A DNA stretch of 13,392 bases from DATBLE01 sp038248655 (GTDB lineage: Bacteria; Actinomycetota; Thermoleophilia; Gaiellales; Gaiellaceae). The stretch lies in NCBI GenBank assembly GCA_038248655.1, contig JBBRXG010000085.1:1-13392 (forward strand). Direction: 5' to 3'. The position numbers and the translations under genes were made by a program. The notes below the pieces were generated by a model. That model did not search any database and was not told the origin of the DNA. It saw only the letters and a list, made by a program, of their open reading frames with translations. Shown in pieces: positions 7,938 to 13,392 of the stretch (position 1 is the stretch's first letter; every line of letters starts with the position of its first letter).

Positions 7938-8461
7938 CGCGACCGCTCCGCGAGCCGCTCGTCGAGCAGGCGAAGGTAGTCGTCGATCCCGGCCGCGTCG
8001 CCCTCCTCGGGCGACCACGGCGCGAAGACGGTCTCCTCGCGCCTGAACGGACCGTTCGTGACCTCGTGCATGACGAGGTACTCCGACCGGATCAGCAGCG
8101 TGTGGAAGGCGGGCTCGTCGAGCCGGTAGAAGAATCGCCGCGCCGACTCGTACGGGCCGATCGGGATCAGGTCCCGGACGGCGCCGTCCTCGTCGAACAG
8201 GACGACGTCGGCCTCGCCTTCGAGCACGTGGACTGACTCGCTCTTGCCGAGGTGCCTGTGCGGCCTGACGTACGCGCCGGCCATGTGCACGATCAGCATC
8301 TCGTGGAGCCGGTCGCCGGTGTCCGGGTGCGCGCAGATGCGGACGCGGCGCCGAGGGTTGGCGGCCGCCCGTCGCTTCAGGTCGGCGACGTCGAGGGCGG
8401 TCAGCTCGACCACCGGCCCCTCGGCGACGAGCACCTCGTCGTTCAGCTCGCGCAGGAGCAT
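7934..8461 (-). CDS. wbuC: WbuC-family cupin-fold metalloprotein
   Basis: A 175-residue protein resembling the WbuC cupin family of O-antigen and capsule loci. The metal-binding cupin motif is RPHRH (66-70) with Glu75, and SVHVLEGE (76-83) follows. A second His (His120) sits where the second cupin motif would supply a ligand, and a conserved-looking segment ends in ETVFAPWSPEE (143-153). RRRVRICAHP (37-46) and LHEMLIV (52-58) are also characteristic in my memory of this family. Its reaction is not established; a small-sugar or keto-sugar isomerase or epimerase, or a binding protein, is possible. The ATG at 8461 is the first start after an in-frame stop at 8468-8470, so the start is well bounded. 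A weak AAGGA lies 13 nt upstream inside the end of the preceding gene. The gap to that gene is 6 nt. Confidence 0.8.
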   Translation of the reverse strand: MLLRELNDEVLVAEGPVVELTALDVADLKRRAAANPRRRVRICAHPDTGDRLHEMLIVHMAGAYVRPHRHLGKSESVHVLEGEADVVLFDEDGAVRDLIPIGPYESARRFFYRLDEPAFHTLLIRSEYLVMHEVTNGPFRREETVFAPWSPEEGDAAGIDDYLRLLDERLAERSR

Positions 8462-8467
8462 CCGGCG

Positions 8468-9670
8468 TCACATGTCCTTCCAGAGGTCAGGGAGTCGCGG
8501 GCTGGGCGGATGGAGCGAGACGAACTCGCCGCCCCGCTCGAGGAACGGGGCATGCCGCGCGATCACCGTCTCCTCGTTCTCGGCGTTGACCGCGAGCAGG
8601 CAGAGGTCGAGCCCGGACTGCCCGAGGGTGTCGCCCGGGACGACGGGCAGGCGCGAGCCCGGCATGAACCTCCCCTGCTTCTCCGGCTGGTCGTCGGCGA
8701 CGACCTCGACGAGCGGCGCGAGCTCGCAGAGGTTGATCAGGGTCGCGGCGCGGCAGCCGGCTCCGTAGACGCCGATCCTCCTCCCGGCGGCCCGCTCCCG
8801 CTCGAGGTAGCCGCGCAGCGCGGCGCGGAAGGCGGGCCAGCGGTCGCGGTACCGGCGTGCAGCTCCGTCGAGCTCCGACGCCCGTCCCGCCGGCGCCGCT
8901 GCGGAGCCGTTCGCTCGCCCCCAGGCGACGAGCGCCTGGCCGCTGAAGCGGTACGACTCGAACCGCTCGGCCTCGACGCCGGCGGTGGCGAGGAACGTCG
9001 CGATCGTGGCGCGTGTGAAGTGGTTGACGTGCTCCTCCCACAGGGCGCTGTAGTCGGGCGCGTCGCGGCTGAAGTCGAAGTCGGGTACCTCGACGAGCAC
9101 GTGGGCGCCGGGGGCCAGGGCGATCCTCAGGGCCTCGGCGAAGACCGGCAGGTCGGCGACGTGCTCGAGGACGTGCCGGGTGACGAGCACGTCGGCGTGC
9201 CCGAAGGACTCGACGATTCGCGAGGCGGCCTCGGGCGTGAAGTAGCTCCGCACCGTGGGGAACCCGTGCTGCGCGGCCGCTGCGCAGGCATCCTCGGCGG
9301 GCTCGAGACCGAGCAGGCGCTCGAAGCCGCGGCCGCGGAGCTCGGCCAGGAACGAGCCGTCGTTGCTGCCGACCTCGAGCACCCTCGCCTCGGGCGAGAG
9401 GCCGGGAAGGCGCTCCAGCGTCGCCACGACCTCCGGGACGTGCGGGTTCGGCTTCCACGCGCTGAGCCAGCGGTAGCGGGTGTAGAGCTCCTCCGGCGGG
9501 ATCGGATCGACGAGCTGGACGAGCCCGCAGGCGCGGCAGCAGCCGAGCGTCAGCGGGTGGGAGTACTCCGCCTCGTCGGGAGCGTCGAGGAAGCGGTGCG
9601 CGATCGGGTGGGAGCCGAAGTCGATCAGCGTCTCGACGGCGGGCTCGCGGCAGAGGTTGCAGGCGCTCAT
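8468..9670 (-). CDS. zinc-site SAM-dependent C-methyltransferase-like protein, second copy
   Basis: A 400-residue protein with the same three-domain layout as the 413-residue C-methyltransferase downstream. The zinc site is Cys4, Cys7, Cys45 and Cys48 (an extra Cys44 is adjacent), motif I is VLEVGSNDG (97-105), and the C-terminal domain has VYGAG (301-305) and DDQPEKQG (326-333). The catalytic segment reads WEEH (211-214): Glu and His are kept, but Tyr of the NovU/TcaB9-like site is Trp. This places it in a different subfamily, so its methyl acceptor probably differs. The ATG at 9670 overlaps the dehydrogenase stop (ATGA), and the first cysteine pair follows within seven residues, which supports this start. 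I infer action on a nucleotide-bound keto sugar. Confidence 0.85.
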   Translation of the reverse strand: MSACNLCREPAVETLIDFGSHPIAHRFLDAPDEAEYSHPLTLGCCRACGLVQLVDPIPPEELYTRYRWLSAWKPNPHVPEVVATLERLPGLSPEARVLEVGSNDGSFLAELRGRGFERLLGLEPAEDACAAAAQHGFPTVRSYFTPEAASRIVESFGHADVLVTRHVLEHVADLPVFAEALRIALAPGAHVLVEVPDFDFSRDAPDYSALWEEHVNHFTRATIATFLATAGVEAERFESYRFSGQALVAWGRANGSAAAPAGRASELDGAARRYRDRWPAFRAALRGYLERERAAGRRIGVYGAGCRAATLINLCELAPLVEVVADDQPEKQGRFMPGSRLPVVPGDTLGQSGLDLCLLAVNAENEETVIARHAPFLERGGEFVSLHPPSPRLPDLWKDM

Positions 9671-10722
9671 GCCGGTGGGTCGCCGATCCAGACGAGGCAG
9701 CGGCCGGCGATCCGTCCGGCGCGCAGGTCGGCGATCGCGTCGTTGATCTCTTCGAGGCGGTAGCGCCTGGCCACGAGCCCGTCGAAGCCGAGCTTTCCCG
9801 CCTCGCAGAGGCGCACGAGCCTGGGGATGTCGACGTCGGGGCGGGAGCCGCCGCCCTCGGAGCCGGTCAGCACCTTGTCGAAGTGGAGCGGGAGCGTGTA
9901 GAAGCTGGGCTTGCGGGCCGACTTCGACGGCACGCCGACGAGCACGACGCGTCCCTGGGCGCTCGTCGCCTCGTACGCCGTCTCGATCACCTCCGCCACG
10001 CCGGTGTTCTCGATCGCGACGTCCACGCCGGCCGCGCCGACGATCCCGCGGATCTCCTCGGCCACGTCGGACTCCCGGGCGTTGATCGTGTGCGTCGCGC
10101 CCAGCCGGCGGGCGAGCTCGAGCTTGTGGTCGTGGAGGTCGATCGCGACGATCGGATGGGCGGCGAGGAGCGCGGCGAACTGGACGAGGTTGAGGCCGAC
10201 CCCGCCGGCGCCGAAGACGGCGATGCTCTCGCCGATCCCGAGCCGGGCATCGTTGTTGAGGACGCCGATCGCGGTCGTCACCGCGCAGCCGAAGAGCGCG
10301 CCGACCTCCGGGTCGAAGTCGGCCGGGATCGGGGTGACGCGGTTCTCCGAGACGATCGAGAGCTCGCCGAAGGTCGTCACCCAGCCGGCGTTGACCTGCC
10401 CGAAGGTCTCCGAGCCGTACACGGGCGTCGGCGCCTGGTTGCCTCTGCCCTTGCGCCAGTGGCACACGACCGTGTCGCCGGGCGAGACCGCGGCCACCCC
10501 CTCGCCGACCTCGAGCACCGTCGCTGTCGCCTCGTGACCGAGCAGGTGCGGGAGGAAGCGGTCCGGCCCCTTGGTGCCGTCGATCTCGTTCAGCTGGGCC
10601 CCGCAGATGCCGGTGCAGCGGATCCGCACCAGCACCTGCCCGAACCGGAGCGGCGGCGTCTCCAGCTCGTCCAGGACGAGCGGCTGCCGCTGATCGGCGA
10701 GGACTGCCGCGCGGAACCTCAT
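9667..10722 (-). CDS. zinc-dependent medium-chain alcohol dehydrogenase without structural zinc lobe
   Basis: A 351-residue MDR-family oxidoreductase. The N-terminal GroES-like domain carries the catalytic zinc ligands Cys40 (ICGAQ), His63/Glu64 (GHEA) and Cys146 (FGCAVTT). The Rossmann domain has GAGGVG (171-176) and Asp195 after strand 2, which favours NAD(H). The four-Cys structural zinc loop of classical alcohol dehydrogenases is absent: the region 87-104 has a single Cys. The usual Asp or Ser after the CG of the first motif is also changed (CGAQ). In this setting it most likely interconverts a sugar alcohol and ketone, perhaps on the transketolase product; that is inference. The ATG at 10722 has GGGGA 4 nt upstream and lies 16 nt after the preceding stop. 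Confidence 0.87.
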   Translation of the reverse strand: MRFRAAVLADQRQPLVLDELETPPLRFGQVLVRIRCTGICGAQLNEIDGTKGPDRFLPHLLGHEATATVLEVGEGVAAVSPGDTVVCHWRKGRGNQAPTPVYGSETFGQVNAGWVTTFGELSIVSENRVTPIPADFDPEVGALFGCAVTTAIGVLNNDARLGIGESIAVFGAGGVGLNLVQFAALLAAHPIVAIDLHDHKLELARRLGATHTINARESDVAEEIRGIVGAAGVDVAIENTGVAEVIETAYEATSAQGRVVLVGVPSKSARKPSFYTLPLHFDKVLTGSEGGGSRPDVDIPRLVRLCEAGKLGFDGLVARRYRLEEINDAIADLRAGRIAGRCLVWIGDPPA

Positions 10723-10738
10723 GCGATCCCCGCGCTCG

Positions 10739-11401
10739 TCACTCGAAGAAGATGAACTCGTAGTCGCCGGTGTAGCCGAACCGGTCGTAGAGCCAGACCC
10801 ATTCCTCGGTGTCGAAGAGCGACTCGGCGGTCAGGGCCCAGCACTCGAGGTTGAACATCTCCTGCTCGTTGCGGTAGCTCTCGACCATCACGTAGCCCTG
10901 CCGGCCGACTCGCTCGATCTCCCGCAGCGCCGGCTCCAGCTCGAAGAGGCGGAGGTTGTGCAGGGTGCCGAGCGAGACGACGAGGTCGAAGTGGTCGTCG
11001 GGCCACGGGTGGGGGTCCTGTGCCCGGTGCAGCCGCAGGTGGGGACGGATCGACTCCGGCGCGGTCGCGAGCCCGTGCTTCGAGCGGTCGATCCCGACCA
11101 GCTCGGCGCCGGGCAGCAGCTGCTGGAGCTCGTAGAGGAGATGCGCCTTGCCGCAGCCGACGTCGAGCACCTTCGCGTCCGGCCCGAGCCCATAGCGCTC
11201 GATCAGCTGCTCGGCGACCGGCTTCCAGCGCCCGTCGTACGTGTAGCCGCCGTACCCGTAGCGGCGGTCGCCGTCCCAGTAGTCGAGCTCGTACTCCTTC
11301 GCCTTCAGCATGCAGGCGACCTTGTCGTCGACCATCCGGGCGAGGTGGTCGCGCTTCGAGCGCTTGTGCAGCGGCGTGACGAAGGCTACGAGCGAGCCCA
11401 C
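10739..11401 (-). CDS. class I SAM-dependent methyltransferase of polysaccharide loci
   Basis: A 220-residue methyltransferase. A basic, charged N-terminus (12-48) ends in a very aromatic stretch, YWDGDRRYGYGGY (41-53). Motif I is VLDVGCGKAHLL (78-89), the strand-2 acidic residue is Asp105, and FDLVVSLGTLHNL (138-150) is the motif-IV region. The long conserved C-terminus has ESYRNEQEMFN (174-184) and DTEEWVWLYDRFGYTGD (197-213). I recall close relatives beside split transketolases in polysaccharide clusters, but not a proven substrate. The GTG at 11401 is chosen because similarity to relatives begins within a few residues after it and GGGAG lies just upstream. It overlaps the transketolase C-subunit gene by 16 nt. 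No ATG occurs in frame until residue 23, which would cut into the conserved region. Confidence 0.82.
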   Translation of the reverse strand: MGSLVAFVTPLHKRSKRDHLARMVDDKVACMLKAKEYELDYWDGDRRYGYGGYTYDGRWKPVAEQLIERYGLGPDAKVLDVGCGKAHLLYELQQLLPGAELVGIDRSKHGLATAPESIRPHLRLHRAQDPHPWPDDHFDLVVSLGTLHNLRLFELEPALREIERVGRQGYVMVESYRNEQEMFNLECWALTAESLFDTEEWVWLYDRFGYTGDYEFIFFE

Positions 11402-12348
11402 TCCACTCCCGGGGTCGCCTGCGGCGCGCCGGCGAGGAGGCCGCGCACACGGTCGGCGACGGCCTCGGCGGTGAGGCCGTAGTGCGCCATGATCTGCGCC
11501 TGCGAGCCGAGCTCGTGCGGGAAGACGTCGGGGAACCCCAGCCGCGCGAACGGCGCCTTCCCCTGCCCGGCGTCGAGAAGCGCCTCCGCGACCGCGCCGC
11601 CCAGGCCCCCGGGGAGGGTGTGCTCCTCGACCGTCAGCACGGCACCGGCGGATGCGGCGCGCGCGACGATCTGCTCGGTGTCGAGCGGCTTGAGCGTGTG
11701 CACGTGCAGGACGGTCGCCTCGATCGCGTCTGCGGCGAGCGCCTCGGCGGCCTCGAGCGCGACCTGCGTGGTCACGCCGGTCGAGATCAGCAGGACGTCC
11801 CCGCCCTCCCGCAGCGCAATCGCCCGGCCGATCGCAAAGGGATGCTCGTCCGAGGAGACGATCGGGTCGCCGCCCTTGGCGATCCGCACGTAGACGGGGC
11901 CCGGCCAGTCGAGCGTCGCCGGCAGCAGCCGGCGCATCTCGTCCGCGTCGCACGGCGCGACGACGGTCATGCCCGGGATCGCGCGCATGATCGCGAGGTC
12001 CTCGGTCGCGAGATGGGTCGGGCCGAGCGGCGCGTAGACCGCTCCGCCGCCGCTGCCGAGCAGCCGCACGGGCAGCTCGTGCATGCAGAGGTCGACCACG
12101 ATCTGCTCGTAGCAGCGTCGGGTCAGGAAGGTCGCGATCGTGTTGATGTAGGGGATCTTTCCGGAGAGCGCGAGGCCGGCCGACATGCCGATGATGTGCG
12201 CCTCGTAGATCCCCTCCATGAAGAACCGGTCCGGGAACTCGGCCTCGAACTGCTCGAGGTTCTGCTTCGTGATGTCCGAGCCGATGAAGAGCACGCGCTC
12301 GTCGAGGCGCGCGAGCTCGTAGACGCCGAGAAGGGCCGCCTGCCTCAC
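11386..12348 (-). CDS. transketolase C-terminal subunit (split transketolase)
   Basis: A 320-residue protein equal to the pyrimidine-binding and C-terminal domains of transketolase. The pyrimidine domain contains GIYEAH (46-51), whose Glu49 aligns with the catalytic glutamate that activates thiamine diphosphate, then RRCYEQ (77-82) and GPTH (109-112), whose His matches a substrate-contacting residue of transketolases. The C-terminal domain begins near residue 170 and includes TVEEH (239-243). It must pair with the upstream N-terminal subunit to form the active site, moving two-carbon ketol units between a ketose and an aldose. Its place in a polysaccharide operon suggests a dedicated sugar-building role rather than the pentose phosphate pathway. 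The GTG at 12348 overlaps the N-subunit stop as GTGA. The gene ends in TAG at 11386-11388. Confidence 0.9.
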   Translation of the reverse strand: MRQAALLGVYELARLDERVLFIGSDITKQNLEQFEAEFPDRFFMEGIYEAHIIGMSAGLALSGKIPYINTIATFLTRRCYEQIVVDLCMHELPVRLLGSGGGAVYAPLGPTHLATEDLAIMRAIPGMTVVAPCDADEMRRLLPATLDWPGPVYVRIAKGGDPIVSSDEHPFAIGRAIALREGGDVLLISTGVTTQVALEAAEALAADAIEATVLHVHTLKPLDTEQIVARAASAGAVLTVEEHTLPGGLGGAVAEALLDAGQGKAPFARLGFPDVFPHELGSQAQIMAHYGLTAEAVADRVRGLLAGAPQATPGVEWARS

Positions 12349-13169
12349 GACGCCGCGCCCAGCTCCTCGAGGAGCGCCTCCAGCTCCGTCACGTCCATGC
12401 TCGACTTGTGGTGCCAGGCCGGGTTGTTCTCGGTCGTGGCCAGTCCCTTGCCCTTCACCGTGTGGCAGACGATCGCAGTCGGACGGTCGGGCTCGACCGG
12501 CAGGCTGGTGAGCACCGACCGCAGCTCCTCGACGTCGTGCCCGTCCACCTCCCGGACCCCGAACCCGAACGCGCGCCACTTGTCGGCCAGCGGCTCGAGG
12601 TCCTGGATGTCGACGCTCGGTCCGTACGACTGGAACTTGTTGTAGTCGACCATGGCGGTCAGGTTGGAGAGCCGGTGCTTGCCCGCTCCGAGCGCCGCCT
12701 CCCAGACGCTCCCCTCGTTGGACTCGCCGTCGCCGAGGAGGACGAACGTGCGCCAGGGAGCGCCGTCGAGCCTCGCCGCCAGGGCGCAGCCGACCCCGAT
12801 CGACAGGCCGTGGCCGAGCGAGCCGGTGCTGGCCTCGACGCCCGGGATCTTGGAGGACTCGGGATGGCCGCCGAGCATCGCGCCGAACGAGCAGAACCGG
12901 GGCAGCTCCTCGCGCGGGAAGAACCCCTTCTCGGCGAGCACGACGTAGAGGGCGAGGCAGCCGTGTCCCTTGCTGAGGATGAAGCGGTCGCGCTCCGGCC
13001 AGGACGGGTTCACCGGATCGACGCGGAGCACGTCGTCGTAGAGCACGCGCACGATCTCGATCAGCGAGAAGGCGGCTCCGAGGTGACCGCGCTTGGCCTG
13101 CTCGAGGACGTGGAGGATCTCCCGCCGAAGCCCCTTGCTTCGCGCGTCCAGCTTGGTTCCGTCGGACAC
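12345..13169 (-). CDS. transketolase N-terminal subunit (split transketolase)
   Basis: A 274-residue protein equal to the diphosphate-binding domain of transketolase. Conserved landmarks are GHLG (28-31, with Leu where single-chain transketolases have Pro), SKGHG (66-70), GHPE (101-104), TGSLGHG (115-121) and the thiamine-diphosphate/metal motif starting GDGESNEG (146-153) and ending DYNKFQ (175-180). All cofactor residues I can check are present. The next gene supplies the other half of the enzyme, so the pair forms a heteromeric transketolase of the type known from archaea and from several biosynthetic clusters. The start is a GTG at 13169 with no clear Shine-Dalgarno; a -10-like TAGTCT 8 nt upstream could give a leaderless mRNA, or the gene may be coupled to a stop codon 6 nt upstream. 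An ATG at 13174-13176 is in a different frame. Confidence 0.9.
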   Translation of the reverse strand: MSDGTKLDARSKGLRREILHVLEQAKRGHLGAAFSLIEIVRVLYDDVLRVDPVNPSWPERDRFILSKGHGCLALYVVLAEKGFFPREELPRFCSFGAMLGGHPESSKIPGVEASTGSLGHGLSIGVGCALAARLDGAPWRTFVLLGDGESNEGSVWEAALGAGKHRLSNLTAMVDYNKFQSYGPSVDIQDLEPLADKWRAFGFGVREVDGHDVEELRSVLTSLPVEPDRPTAIVCHTVKGKGLATTENNPAWHHKSSMDVTELEALLEELGAAS

Positions 13170-13175
13170 TGGCCA

Positions 13176-13391
13176 TCAGACTACCGCGACCGGTCCCCGG
13201 TCAGCCTGAGCAGCGATGAGGATCCGCCCCGCGTCGATGTGTGCTCGGTGGGACCCGACAGGGAGCTCGTAGAGTTCGTCCGTGGAGCGCAGGATCGTCG
13301 TCAGCCACGTCGGTGCGAGGGGGAAGGGGCTCGGCGGCTGCAAATGCCGGTGGTGTGGGGTGGGATCGCAGGCATCCGCCTGCGGACGGTC
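13176..13391 (-). CDS. possible 3' end of an upstream gene (partial, uncertain)
   Basis: A minus-strand frame stays open from the window edge for 71 codons and stops at TGA (13176-13178), 6 nt before the transketolase GTG. Hand counts over the last 35 or so codons give roughly 66% GC in first, 49% in second and 86% in third positions, the pattern expected for a real gene in such a genome. The upstream half is Pro/His-rich and less convincing. The predicted end contains DELYELPVGS and a hydrophobic finish. I do not recognise the family. The spacing and strand fit a further operon member, and the 5' part lies outside the window. Confidence 0.35.
   Translation of the reverse strand, partial: DRPQADACDPTPHHRHLQPPSPFPLAPTWLTTILRSTDELYELPVGSHRAHIDAGRILIAAQADRGPVAVV
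13178..13204 (-). promoter_or_regulatory. possible leaderless promoter for the transketolase N-subunit gene
   Basis: On the minus strand TAGTCT (13178-13183) fits the TAnnnT -10 pattern and ends 8 nt before the GTG start, the geometry of leaderless actinobacterial genes. A weak -35-like CTGACC (13199-13204) lies 15 nt further upstream, a short spacing. It overlaps the stop codon of a possible upstream reading frame, so it could be chance. Confidence 0.25.
13367..13384. repeat. perfect 7-bp inverted repeat with 4-nt loop
   Basis: CGCAGGC (13367-13373) and GCCTGCG (13378-13384) are perfect inverted copies around a 4-base loop. No T-run follows on either strand within the window, so it is not a convincing terminator. 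It lies within the possible partial gene at the right edge. Confidence 0.4.
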
Positions 13392-13392
13392 G

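Noticed and set aside
13174..13176. ATG just upstream as the start of the transketolase N-subunit
   Set aside because: It is out of frame with the transketolase reading frame; it opens the frame that only becomes coding in the C-terminal subunit gene.
11386..13176. A single 596-codon frame that could look like one fused transketolase gene
   Set aside because: The part above 12348 is a shadow frame; the diphosphate-binding domain is encoded in another frame (12345-13169) with its own stop, overlapping the second gene as GTGA. The 4-nt overlap is typical of this operon, so this is a genuine split enzyme and not a frameshift.
13282..13392. Possible divergent plus-strand gene starting GTG with a Cys-rich CKCRWC segment
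   Set aside because: It stays open to the edge, but its second-position GC is higher than its first-position GC, which is atypical. The opposite strand has the more gene-like bias. It is too short to judge.

Overview
This is a very GC-rich window (roughly 70% by eye) carrying one long run of twelve complete genes, all on the minus strand. They are packed almost end to end and read from about position 13169 down to position 30. The GC content, the G/C-heavy third codon positions, the many GTG starts (five of twelve as called) and the GTGA/ATGA stop-start overlaps suggest a high-GC bacterium. An Actinomycetota lineage is my best guess, but no gene here fixes the taxonomy. I see no tRNA, rRNA, CRISPR array, transposase or phage gene.

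In order of transcription, the first block (13169 to 7200) looks like a sugar-tailoring module. It holds a two-subunit transketolase (N-terminal half, then C-terminal half), a small SAM methyltransferase, a zinc-type alcohol dehydrogenase, a C-methyltransferase with an N-terminal zinc site, a WbuC-type cupin, an atypical short-chain dehydrogenase and (7203 to 5962) a second zinc-site C-methyltransferase. The second block (5965 to 30) holds a third type of SAM methyltransferase and three likely glycosyltransferases: two paralogous GT-B-like proteins of 531 and 559 residues flanking a TIGR04372-like glycosyltransferase.

Together the genes read as part of a cell-surface polysaccharide (capsule or O-antigen-like) or glycolipid locus. 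My inference is that the transketolase, two oxidoreductases and two C-methyltransferases build or modify an unusual, possibly branched-chain sugar, and that the three glycosyltransferases assemble it into a glycan. Nucleotidyltransferase, sugar 4,6-dehydratase, flippase, polymerase and ABC-exporter genes are not in the window and would be expected outside it.

Seven of the eleven internal junctions overlap by 1-4 nt and an eighth by 16 nt. The other three gaps are 6, 16 and 55 nt, so the twelve genes are probably one translationally coupled operon. The last 220 bases (13170-13392) hold either the end of a further upstream gene on the same strand or a leaderless promoter for the first transketolase gene; the sequence does not settle which. 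Bases 1-29, past the last stop codon, hold nothing I can identify.
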